From NCBI RefSeq assembly GCF_010587385.1, contig NZ_CP047476.1, forward strand, positions 434,001 to 498,000: a DNA stretch of 64,000 nucleotides, written 5' to 3'. Below, piece by piece: positions 34,367 through 47,000 of the stretch. The notes under the pieces were generated by a model. The model was not told where the DNA came from. It made no database searches and was given only the letters and a program-made list of their open reading frames with translations. Numbering within the stretch: position 1 is the stretch's first letter; every line of letters starts with the position of its first letter. The position numbers were made by a program, and so were the translations under genes. This stretch comes from Vibrio astriarenae. Lineage in GTDB: Bacteria; Pseudomonadota; Gammaproteobacteria; Enterobacterales; Vibrionaceae.

Positions 34367-35020
34367 ATGGCCGATAACAACGATCCTAAAAACCAAGAAA
34401 ACCAACTTAATGATGCAGAAGAACAGCATGTGACCCCGGATGCGGGGAGTGAGTCTCAGCAGGCGAATAATAAAAATCAACAAAGTACTGCAGCGACAGC
34501 AGCAGCGACTGCTGCAGGGTCTGAGGATGCCACTGCGCAAGCAAACCAAGATATGGCCAGCGACCCTTCTGGAGCAGGTGAAGGTGCTGAAGGTGCCGGT
34601 TCGTCAGCGGGAGCTAGTAGCCAAGCTGATACCAGTGGCGGTAGTAGTGGCGACTCACAGTCGAAATCAGTGGATGGTTCGACTGATAGTGGAGTAGGAG
34701 CGGATGCTGGTGGTTCTGGCGGTGGCTCCGGTGCTGGCGCTGGTGCTCAGGCAGTGGGCGGTGATGCTCAAGCCGGTTCAGACGGTGGAACGGATGCTGA
34801 GGGTGCCACCCAAGCAGCAAGTTCAGGTGCTGCTGCACCGGCAGCACAAGCCTCTGGAGGTGGTGCCGAGGAAGCTGCTGAAGATGATTTTGACTCAGAA
34901 ACCGTGAGCGAAGACTTTGTTGTAGACGTTCAGGACAGCAGTGATGAATCGGTATCTGAAGTAGAAGATGATTTTGATTCTGAGACAACCAGTACAACTT
35001 TCGCCGTGAACGTTGAAGGT
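34367..35020 (+). other. Low-complexity N-terminal region of the giant protein
   Basis: This region encodes residues 1-218. The first 40 are Asn/Gln/Glu-rich. Next comes a poly-Ala/Thr stretch (STAATAAATAAGSED) followed by Gly/Ser/Ala/Asp repeats up to about residue 172. The end has two copies of EDDFDSET (at about 172 and 200). LapA-type adhesins carry a folded retention module before a di-alanine LapG cleavage site. Here only 47 residues precede TAAG, and they do not look folded. Confidence 0.8.
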
Positions 35021-38000
35021 GAAAATGATGCTCCGGAAGCTTCTCAAGATCTTGCCTACATCATGGATGAAGATGGCACCATTACGTTCGACCAAGAGCA
35101 GTTGCTAGAGTACGCCAGTGATGTTGATGGTGACAACTTAACGGCGTCCAATCTCTCTGTAGGTGAAAACGCATCTGTTGTGGATAATGGAGATGGCACG
35201 TTCACTGTCATTCCAGATGAAAACTTTAATGGCGAATTAGACTTAACCTTTGATATTAGTGATGGACAAGAGACTATCACGAGCAATATTGACCTGACAG
35301 TTCGTCCAATCAATGATGCCCCAGAGCCAGAAGACAAGGCATTTTCAATTGAAGAAGATGGAGTCTTGACCTTCACTGATGCCGACCTACTTGCAGGTGC
35401 AACCGATATTGAAGGGGATGACCTGTCAATTGTGGGTGTTAATTACACAGGCGCTGACGGTATCTTGAGCGACAATGGTGACGGCACCTATAGCTTTGCC
35501 CCAAATGATAACTTTAACGGTGATGTAAACTTCACCTTCGATGTGAGTGATGGTACGGATACAGTCACAGCGAATATGGATGTGTCGGTTACGCCAGTGG
35601 ATGATGCCCCCGTTTCTGGTGACTTAGCTTACAGCGTCAACGAAGACGGTGAAATCACACTGAGCCAAGAGCAATTATTGTCACAAGCGTCAGATGTTGA
35701 AGGCGATGACTTGACGGCAAGTAACCTCGCTGTTGATGGTAACGCCACGGTCACGGCGAATGAGGATGGCTCATTCACTATTACGCCTGATGCTGACTGG
35801 AACGGCGATATTGATATCAGCTTCGATATCTCTGATGGTAGCAATGTGGTTCAAGCGCAGGCTGACCTCACGGTGAATCCTGTTAATGACTTACCACAGC
35901 CACAAGACCAAGCGTTCACGGTTGAGGAAGACGGTACGTTAACTTTCACCGATGCAGACCTACTGACAGGTGCAACGGACATTGAGGGAGATAACCTAAC
36001 GGTTGAAGGCATTAGCTACAGCGGCACTGACGGTATCTTATCTGATAATGGCGATGGTACGTATAGCTTCGCACCGAACGAGAACTTCAATGGGGACGTT
36101 GAGTTTACCTTTGAAGTCTCAGATGGCACCGATACGGTCACAGCGAATGTGGATGTATCAGTCACGCCAGTGGATGATGCCCCCGTTTCAGGTGACTTAG
36201 CCTACAGCGTCAACGAAGACGGCGAAATCACCCTAAGCCAAGAGCAGTTGTTGTCTCAAGCTTCGGATGTCGAGGGCGATAACCTGACTGCGTCGAACCT
36301 AAGCGTTGATGGCAACGCGGAAGTGACGGTCAATGACGATGGCTCCTTCACTATTACGCCAGATGTGGACTGGAATGGCGATATCGATATCAGCTTCGAT
36401 ATCTCTGATGGCGCCAATGTCGTTCAAGCGCAGGCTGACCTGACGGTGAACCCAGTTAATGATTTACCACAGCCACAAGACCAAGAGTTCACCGTTGAAG
36501 AAGACGGCACCTTAACCTTCACCGATGCAGACCTATTGGCAGGTGCGACGGACATTGAAGGGGACGAACTGTCTGTTGAGGGGATCAGCTACACCGGTAC
36601 TGACGGTATCTTATCTGACAATGGCGATGGTACGTACAGCTTCGCACCGAATGAGAACTTTAACGGTGACGTTGAGTTTACCTTCGATGTGAGTGATGGC
36701 ACCGATACGGTCACAGCGAACGTCGATGTGTCAGTTACGCCAGTGGATGATGCCCCCGTTTCTGGTGATTTAGCGTACAGCGTCAACGAAGACGGCGAAA
36801 TCACGTTAAGCCAAGAGCAATTATTGTCACAGGCGTCTGATGTTGAAGGCGATGATCTGACGGCAAGTAACCTGGCTGTTGATGGTAACGCCACTGTTAC
36901 GGCGAATGACGATGGCTCATTCACCATTACGCCAGATGCAGACTGGAACGGCGATATTGATATCAGCTTCGATATCTCTGATGGCAGCAATGTGGTTCAA
37001 GCGCAGGCTGACTTAACAGTTAACCCAGTCAATGATTTACCACAGCCACAAGATCAAGAGTTCACCGTCGAAGAGGACGGTACCTTAACCTTTACCGATG
37101 CAGACTTATTGGCAGGTGCAACGGACATTGAAGGAGATAACTTAACGGTTGAAGGCATTAGCTACGAAGGCACTGACGGTATCTTGAGTGATAACGGTGA
37201 CGGTACGTACAGCTTCGCACCAAATGAGAACTTCAATGGTGATGTAGAGTTCACGTTTGATGTGAGCGATGGCACTGATACTGTTACGGCTAATATTGAT
37301 GTCTCAGTGACACCAGTAGATGATGCACCAACGGTGGAAGGAAACCTGTCTTACACGGTGAATGAAGACGGAGAAATTACCCTTAGCCAAGAACAGTTGC
37401 TATCTAACGCGTCAGATGTAGAAGGTGATAACCTAACTGCGAGCAACCTGTCTGTTGATGGTAACGCCACGGTCACGGCCAATGACGATGGCTCATTCAC
37501 CATTACGCCAGATGCGGACTGGAACGGTGATATCGACATCAGTTTCGATATCTCCGATGGCAGCAATGTGGTTCAAGCGCAGGCTGACCTAACTGTGAAT
37601 CCTGTTAATGACTTACCACAGCCACAAGACCAAGCGTTCACCGTTGAAGAAGACGGAACCTTAACCTTTACCGATGCAGACCTTCTTACTGGCGCGACGG
37701 ATATTGACGGGGATGATCTGTCCGTTGAAAGTGTCAGTTATACGGGTACTGATGGTATCCTGACGGATAATGGCAACGGTACCTATAGCTTTGCACCGAA
37801 TGAAAACTTCAACGGTGATGTAGAGTTTACGTTTGATGTATCGGATGGCACAGACACAGTCACAGCCAACATTGATGTCTCAGTGACACCTGTCGATGAT
37901 GCACCGACGGTAGAAGGTAATCTGTCTTACACCGTGAACGAAGACGGAGAAATTACTCTAAGCCAAGAGCAACTTCTGTCGAATGTGTCTGATGTGGAGG

Positions 38001-41000
38001 GCGATAACCTAACGGCATCGAACCTATCGGTTGATGGCAATGCTGAAGTGACAGTGAATGACGATGGCTCATTCACCATTACCCCAGATGCCGATTGGAA
38101 CGGTGATATCGACATCAATTTCGATGTGTCTGATGGTGAGAACACTGTTACTTCGGGCGCGGATCTAATCGTTAACCCAGTTAACGACTTACCACAGCCT
38201 CAAGATCAAGAGTTCACTGTTCAAGAAGATGGCATCCTAACCTTCACTGATGCGCATCTACTTCAAGGTGCGACAGATATTGAAGGAGACAACCTTACTG
38301 TTGAAGGTATCAGCTACGAAGGCACCGATGGTATCTTGACGGATAACGGTAACGGTACCTATAGCTTTGCACCGAACGAGAACTTCAACGGTGACGTAGA
38401 GTTCACGTTTGATGTATCGGATGGTACTGACACTGTCACGGCTAATATCGATGTGTCGGTAACTCCGGTCGATGATGCGCCAACGGTTGAAGGCAACCTG
38501 TCTTACACCGTAAACGAAGACGGCGAAATTACCCTAAGCCAAGAGCAGCTTCTATCGAATGTTTCCGATGTAGAAGGCGATAACCTAACGGCATCGAACC
38601 TATCGGTTGACGGCAATGCGGAAGTGACAGTGAATGACGATGGCTCATTCACCATCACGCCAGATGCGGATTGGAACGGTGATATCGACATCAGTTTCGA
38701 TGTGTCTGATGGTGAGAACATTGTGGCTTCGGGCGCGGATCTAACCGTTAACCCAGTTAACGACTTGCCACAGCCTCAAGACCAAGAGTTTACCATCCAA
38801 GAAGATGGCATCTTAACCTTCACTGACGCACACTTGCTTCAAGGTGCAACGGATATCGAAGGCGACAACCTAACGGTTGAAGGCATTAGCTACGAAGGCA
38901 CAGATGGTATCTTGACGGATAACGGTAACGGTACCTATAGCTTCGCACCGAACGAGAACTTCAACGGTGACGTAGAGTTCACGTTTGATGTATCGGATGG
39001 TACTGACACTGTCACGGCTAATATTGATGTGTCGGTAACTCCGGTCGATGATGCGCCAACGGTTGAAGGCAACCTGTCTTACACAGTCAATGAAGACGGT
39101 GAAATTACCCTAAGCCAAGAGCAGCTTCTATCGAATGTTTCGGATGTAGAAGGTGATAACCTAACGGCATCGAACCTATCGGTTGACGGCAATGCTGAAG
39201 TGACAGTGAATGACGATGGGTCATTCACCATCACGCCAGATGCAGATTGGAACGGTGATATCGACATCAGTTTCGATGTGTCTGATGGTGAGAACATTGT
39301 GGCTTCGGGCGCGGATCTAACCGTTAACCCAGTTAACGACTTGCCACAGCCTCAAGACCAAGAGTTTACCATCCAAGAAGATGGCGTCTTAACCTTCACT
39401 GATGCGCACTTGCTTCAAGGTGCCACAGATATTGAAGGCGACAACCTAACGGTTGAAGGCATCAGCTACGAAGGCACCGATGGTATCTTGACGGATAACG
39501 GCAATGGTACCTATAGCTTCGCACCGAACGAGAACTTCAACGGTGACGTAGAATTTACGTTCGATGTATCTGATGGAACCGATACGGTCACAGCGAATAT
39601 TGATGTCTCAGTCACACCAGTGGATGACGCGCCTGTTTCTGGCGATTTAGCTTATAGCGTCAACGAAGACGGTGAAATCACGCTTAGCCAAGAGCAGTTA
39701 TTGTCACAGGCTTCTGACGTCGAGGGCGATGACTTAACCGCATCGAATCTATCTGTGGATGGCAACGCTGAAGTCACTGCAAATGACGATGGTTCGTTTA
39801 CTATCACACCGGATGCTGATTGGAACGGTGATATCGATATTAGTTTCGATATCTCTGACGGTAATAGTGTTGTCCAAGCCACTGCTGACCTGACGGTTAA
39901 CCCAGTCAACGACTTGCCGCAGCCTGAGGACAAAGCGTACACCGTTGAAGAGGATGGCACGTTAACCTTTACCGATGAGCAGCTTCTGGAGAACGCAACC
40001 GACATTGATGGTGATACGCTCTCTGTTGAAGGTGTCTCTTACACAGGGGCTGATGGTGTTCTTACCGACAACGGTGACGGTACATACAGCTTCGCGCCAA
40101 ATGAAAATTTCAATGGCGATGTTGAGTTTAGCTTTGAGGTGAGCGACGGCACCGATACGGTGACGGCGAGCATAGATGTCCAAGTGACGGAAGTGAACGA
40201 CCCACCAGTTGCGGGTGCGACTTCTTATACAATACAAGAAGATAACTCAATCACTATTAGTGATGAGCAGCTCCTCGCGAATGCATCCGATGTAGAGGGT
40301 GAAGTAGCCGTAGAAGATGTCTCTTACTCCGGCACCGATGGGGTGTTTGCTGATAATGGTGATGGTACTTATACATTCACTCCAAATGAGAACTTCTCAG
40401 GTGACATCAGCCTTGATGTCACGGTGGTCGATGAATACGGTGCGACAGCCGAAACGACAGCAGGTATTGAAGTCATTGAGGTGAACGACCCACCAATTGC
40501 TGGCCCAACGACATACACAATTGATGAAGACTCTGTCCTAACCTTCAGTGAGTCGCAAATCCTAGCGAACGCGTCGGATGTGGACGGTGAAGTTGAGTTA
40601 GTTGAAATTAGCTATGATGGGCCTGATGGTATCTTTACCGTAAATGGTGATGGGACTTGCAGCTTCGCACCGAATGAGAACTTCAATGGCGAAGTTCAGT
40701 TGAATGTGACTGTCACAGATGATGATGGTGCGACGGTTGAGACAGTGATAAACGTTGATGTTCTACCAATCAACGATGCACCGGTATCGGGTAGTACCGC
40801 TTATCAAGTCGATGAAGATGGTGCTATCACGATCAGTCAAGAGCAGCTGCTATCGCAAGCCTCAGATGTCGAAGGTGATGATTTAATCGCTTCGAATCTA
40901 TCCGTGGATGGCAATGCGGAAGTAACGGTTAATGATGATGGCTCGTTCACCATTACCCCAGATGCCGATTGGAATGGTGATATTGATTTAAGCTTCGATA

Positions 41001-44000
41001 TAACAGATGGCACAGATACCATTCAAGCTACTGCAGACTTAACAGTGAATCCAGTCAACGACTTGCCACAACCACAAGATCAAGCGTTTACAGTGGAAGA
41101 AGATGGCACGTTGACATTTACAGATGCTGACCTTCTAACGGGTGCGACGGACATTGATGGGGATGATCTGTCTGTTGAAAGCGTCAGCTACACCGGCACC
41201 GATGGCATCTTAACAGATAATGGCGACGGCACTTATAGCTTCGCGCCAAACGAGAATTTTAACGGTGATGTTGAGTTCACGTTTGATGTGAATGATGGTA
41301 CCGATACCGTCACAGCGAATGTCGATGTCTCTGTCACGCCAGTGGATGATGCGCCAACCGTAGAAGGCAACTTGGCATACAGCGTTAACGAAGATGGTGA
41401 AATCACGTTAAGCCAAGAGCAGTTATTGTCACAAGCGTCTGATGTTGAGGGCGATGACCTGACGGCCAGTAACCTGGCTGTTGATGGTAACGCCACGGTC
41501 ACGGCGAATGACGATGGCTCATTCACCATTACGCCAGATGCAGATTGGAACGGTGATATCGACATCAGCTTCGATATCTCTGATGGCAGTAATGTGGTTC
41601 AAGCGCAGGCCGACTTGACCGTTAACCCAGTCAATGATTTACCACAGCCACAAGATCAAGAGTTCACCGTCGAAGAGGACGGTACCTTAACCTTCACCGA
41701 TGCAGACCTATTGGCAGGTGCAACGGACATTGAAGGGGACGATCTGTCTGTAGAGGGGATCAGTTACACCGGTACTGACGGTATCTTGAGTGATAACGGT
41801 GACGGTACGTACAGTTTCGCGCCGAACGAGAACTTTAACGGTGATGTCGAGTTTACGTTTGATGTCTCAGATGGCACTGACACGGTCACAGCGAACGTCG
41901 ATGTGTCGGTTACGCCAGTGGATGACGCACCAGTCTCTGGTGACTTAGCCTACAGCGTTAACGAAGACGGTGAAATCACACTAAGTCAAGAGCAGTTACT
42001 CTCTCAAGCGTCTGATGTTGAAGGCGATGACCTGACGGCAAGTAACCTGGCTGTTGATGGTAACGCCACGGTCACGGCGAATGACGATGGCTCATTCACC
42101 ATTACGCCTGATGCAGACTGGAACGGCGATATTGATATTAGCTTCGATATCTCTGATGGCGCTAATGTGGTTCAAGCGCAGGCTGACTTGACCGTTAACC
42201 CTGTTAACGACTTACCACAACCACAAGATCAAGAGTTCACCGTCGAAGAAGATGGTACGTTAACCTTTACCGATGCAGACCTACTCGCAGGTGCGACGGA
42301 CATTGAAGGGGACGATTTGTCAGTTGAGGGTGTCAGCTACACCGGCACTGACGGTATCTTGTCTGACAACGGCGATGGCACTTATAGCTTCGCGCCGAAC
42401 GAGAACTTCAATGGTGACGTTGAGTTTACCTTCGATGTGAGTGATGGCACCGATACGGTCACAGCGAACGTCGGTGTCTCAGTGACGCCAGTGGATGACG
42501 CACCAGTCTCTGGTGACTTAGCCTACAGCGTTAACGAAGATGGTGAAATCACCCTAAGCCAAGAGCAATTATTGTCACAAGCGTCTGATGTTGAAGGCGA
42601 TGACTTGACTGCATCAAACCTAAGCGTTGATGGCAATGCGACCGTGACTGCTAATGACGATGGCTCATTCACCATTACGCCAGATGCGGACTGGAACGGC
42701 GATATTGATATCAGCTTTGATATCTCTGATGGCAGCAATGTGGTTCAAGCGCAGGCTGACTTGACCGTTAACCCTGTTAACGATTTACCACAACCACAAG
42801 ATCAAGAGTTCACCGTCGAAGAAGATGGTACGTTAACCTTTACCGATGCAGACCTACTAGCGGGTGCAACGGACATTGAAGGGGACGATCTGTCTGTAGA
42901 GGGTGTCAGCTACACCGGCACTGACGGTATCTTGTCTGACAACGGCGATGGCACTTATAGCTTCGCGCCGAACGAGAACTTTAACGGTGATGTCGAGTTT
43001 ACCTTCGATGTGAGTGATGGCACTGACACGGTCACAGCGAACGTCGATGTCTCAGTGACGCCAGTGGATGATGCCCCAGTCTCTGGTGACTTAGCCTACA
43101 GCGTCAACGAAGACGGTGAAATCACCCTAAGCCAAGAGCAATTATTGTCACAAGCATCTGATGTTGAAGGCGATGACCTGACCGCCAGTAACCTCGCTGT
43201 AGATGGTAACGCCACGGTCACGGCGAATGACGATGGCTCATTCACCATTACGCCAGATGCGGACTGGAACGGCGATATCGACATCAGCTTCGATATCTCT
43301 GATGGTAGCAATGTGGTTCAAGCGCAGGCTGACTTGACCGTTAACCCTGTTAACGACTTACCACAACCACAAGACCAAGCGTTTACCGTCGAAGAAGATG
43401 GTACGTTAACCTTTACCGATGCAGACCTTCTTACTGGTGCGACTGATATTGACGGGGATGAACTGTCCGTTGAAAGTGTCAGTTATACGGGTACTGATGG
43501 TATCCTGACGGATAATGGCAACGGTACCTATAGCTTTGCACCGAATGAAAACTTCAACGGTGACGTGGAGTTTACGTTTGATGTCTCAGATGGTACTGAC
43601 ACTGTCACGGCTAATATCGATGTTTCGGTAACTCCGGTCGATGATGCGCCAACGGTCGAAGGCAACCTGTCTTACACAGTAAACGAAGACGGTGAAATTA
43701 CCCTGAGTCAAGAGCAACTTCTGTCGAATGTGTCTGATGTTGAGGGCGATAGCCTTACGGCATCGAACCTATCTGTCGATGGTAACGCTGAAGTGACAGT
43801 GAATGACGATGGCTCATTCACTATTACCCCAGATGCCGATTGGAACGGTGACATCGACATCAGCTTCGATGTCTCTGATGGCGAAAACATCGTTGCGTCA
43901 GGAGCCGATTTGACCGTTAACCCAGTTAACGATTTGCCTCAGCCACAAGATCAAGAGTTCACTGTTCAAGAAGACGGCATCTTAACCTTCACTGACGCAC

Positions 44001-47000
44001 ACTTGCTTCAAGGTGCCACAGATATTGAAGGCGACAATCTAACGGTTGAAGGCATTAGCTATGAAGGCACCGATGGTATCTTGACGGATAACGGTAACGG
44101 TACCTATAGCTTTGCACCGAACGAGAACTTCAACGGTGACGTAGAGTTCACGTTTGATGTCTCAGATGGTACTAACACTGTCACGGCTAATATCGATGTG
44201 TCGGTAACTCCGGTCGATGATGCGCCAACGGTCGAAGGCAGCCTGTCTTACACAGTAAACGAAGACGGTGAAATTACCCTAAGCCAAGAGCAGCTTCTGT
44301 CGAATGTCTCTGATGTAGAAGGCGATAACCTCACCGCATCGAACCTATCCGTTGACGGCAATGCTGAAGTGACAGTGAATGACGATGGCTCATTCACTAT
44401 CACCCCAGATGCCGATTGGAATGGCGACATCGACATCAGTTTCGATGTGTCTGATGGTGAGAACATTGTGGTTTCGGGCGCGGATTTAACTGTTAACCCA
44501 GTTAACGACTTACCACAGCCTCAAGATCAAGAGTTCACTGTTCAAGAAGACGGCATCTTAACCTTCACTGACGCACACTTGCTCCAAGGTGCCACAGATA
44601 TTGAAGGCGACAATCTAACGGTTGAAGGCATTAGCTATGAAGGCACCGATGGTATCTTGACGGATAACGGTAACGGTACCTATAGCTTTGCACCGAACGA
44701 GAACTTCAACGGTGATGTCGAGTTTACGTTCGATGTATCGGATGGTACTGACACTGTCACCGCTAATATCGATGTGTCAGTCACACCAGTTGACGATGCG
44801 CCAACGGTCGAAGGCAACCTGTCTTACACCGTCAACGAAGATGGCGAAATTACCCTAAGCCAAGAGCAGCTACTCTCGAATGTTTCTGATGTTGAGGGTG
44901 ACAATCTCACTGCATCGAATCTGTCGGTTGACGGTAATGCTGAAGTGACAGTGAATGACGATGGCTCATTCACTATTACCCCAGATGCTGACTGGAATGG
45001 CGACATTGATATCAGTTTCGATGTGTCTGATGGTGAGAACATTGTCGCGTCGGGTGCGGATTTAACCGTTAACCCAGTTAACGACTTACCTCAACTGCAA
45101 GATCAAGAGTTTACCATCCAAGAAGATGGCGTCTTAACCTTCACTGATGCGCACTTGCTTCAAGGTGCTACAGATATTGAAGGCGACAACCTAACCGTTG
45201 AAGGCATCAGCTACGAAGGCACAGATGGTATCTTGACGGATAACGGCAATGGTACCTATAGCTTCGCACCGAACGAGAACTTCAATGGTGACGTGGAGTT
45301 TACCTTTGATGTCTCAGATGGCACCGATACGGTCACAGCGAATATTGATGTCTCAGTCACACCAGTGGATGACGCGCCTGTTTCTGGCGATCTAGCTTAT
45401 AGCGTCAATGAAGACGGTGAAATCACGCTTAGCCAAGAGCAGTTATTGTCACAGGCTTCTGACGTCGAAGGCGATGACTTAACCGCATCGAATTTATCTG
45501 TGGATGGCAACGCTGAAGTCACTGCAAATGACGATGGTTCGTTTACTATCACACCGGATGCAGATTGGAACGGTGATATCGACATTAGCTTCGATATCTC
45601 TGACGGTAATAGTGTTGTCCAAGCCACTGCTGACTTGACGGTAAACCCTGTCAACGACTTACCACAGCCACAAGACCAAGAGTTCACGGTTGAAGAAGAT
45701 GGTACCTTAACCTTTACCGATGCCGACCTACTGACCGGTGCGACGGACATTGAAGGGGATGATCTGTCTGTTGAAACCGTCAGTTATACCGGTACTGACG
45801 GTATCTTGAGTGATAACGGTGACGGTACGTACAGCTTCGCACCAAACGAGAACTTTAACGGTGATGTCGAGTTTACGTTTGATGTCTCAGATGGCACTGA
45901 CACGGTGACAGCGAACGTCGATGTCTCAGTGACGCCAGTGGATGACGCACCAGTCTCTGGTGACTTAGCGTACAGCGTCAACGAAGACGGTGAAATCACG
46001 TTAAGCCAAGAGCAGTTATTGTCACAAGCGTCTGATGTTGAGGGCGATGACCTGACGGCAAGTAACCTCGCTGTAGATGGTAACGCCACGGTCACGGCGA
46101 ATGACGATGGCTCATTCACCATTACGCCAGATGCAGACTGGAACGGCGATATTGATATTAGCTTCGATATCTCTGATGGCAGCAATGTGGTTCAAGCGCA
46201 GGCTGACTTGACCGTTAACCCTGTTAACGACTTACCACAGCCTCAAGACCAAGAGTTCACCGTCGAAGAGGACGGTACCTTAACCTTCACCGATGCAGAC
46301 CTACTCGCAGGTGCAACGGACATTGAAGGGGACGATCTGTCTGTAGAGGGGATCAGCTACACCGGTACTGACGGTATCTTGAGTGATAACGGTGACGGTA
46401 CGTACAGCTTCGCGCCGAATGAGAACTTTAATGGTGATGTAGAGTTTACGTTTGATGTCTCAGATGGTACTGACACGGTCACAGCGAATATTGATGTCTC
46501 AGTCACACCAGTGGATGACGCGCCTGTTTCTGGCGATCTAGCTTATAGCGTCAATGAAGACGGTGAAATCACGCTTAGCCAAGAGCAGTTATTGTCACAG
46601 GCTTCTGACGTCGAAGGCGATGACTTAACCGCATCGAATTTATCTGTGGATGGCAACGCTGAAGTCACTGCAAATGACGATGGTTCGTTTACTATCACAC
46701 CGGATGCAGATTGGAACGGTGATATCGACATTAGCTTCGATATCTCTGACGGTAATAGTGTTGTCCAAGCCACTGCTGACTTGACGGTAAACCCTGTCAA
46801 CGACTTACCACAGCCACAAGACCAAGAGTTCACGGTTGAAGAAGATGGTACCTTAACCTTTACCGATGCCGACCTACTGACCGGTGCGACGGACATTGAA
46901 GGGGATGATCTGTCTGTTGAAACCGTCAGTTATACCGGTACTGACGGTATCTTGAGTGATAACGGTGACGGTACGTACAGCTTCGCGCCGAACGAGAACT

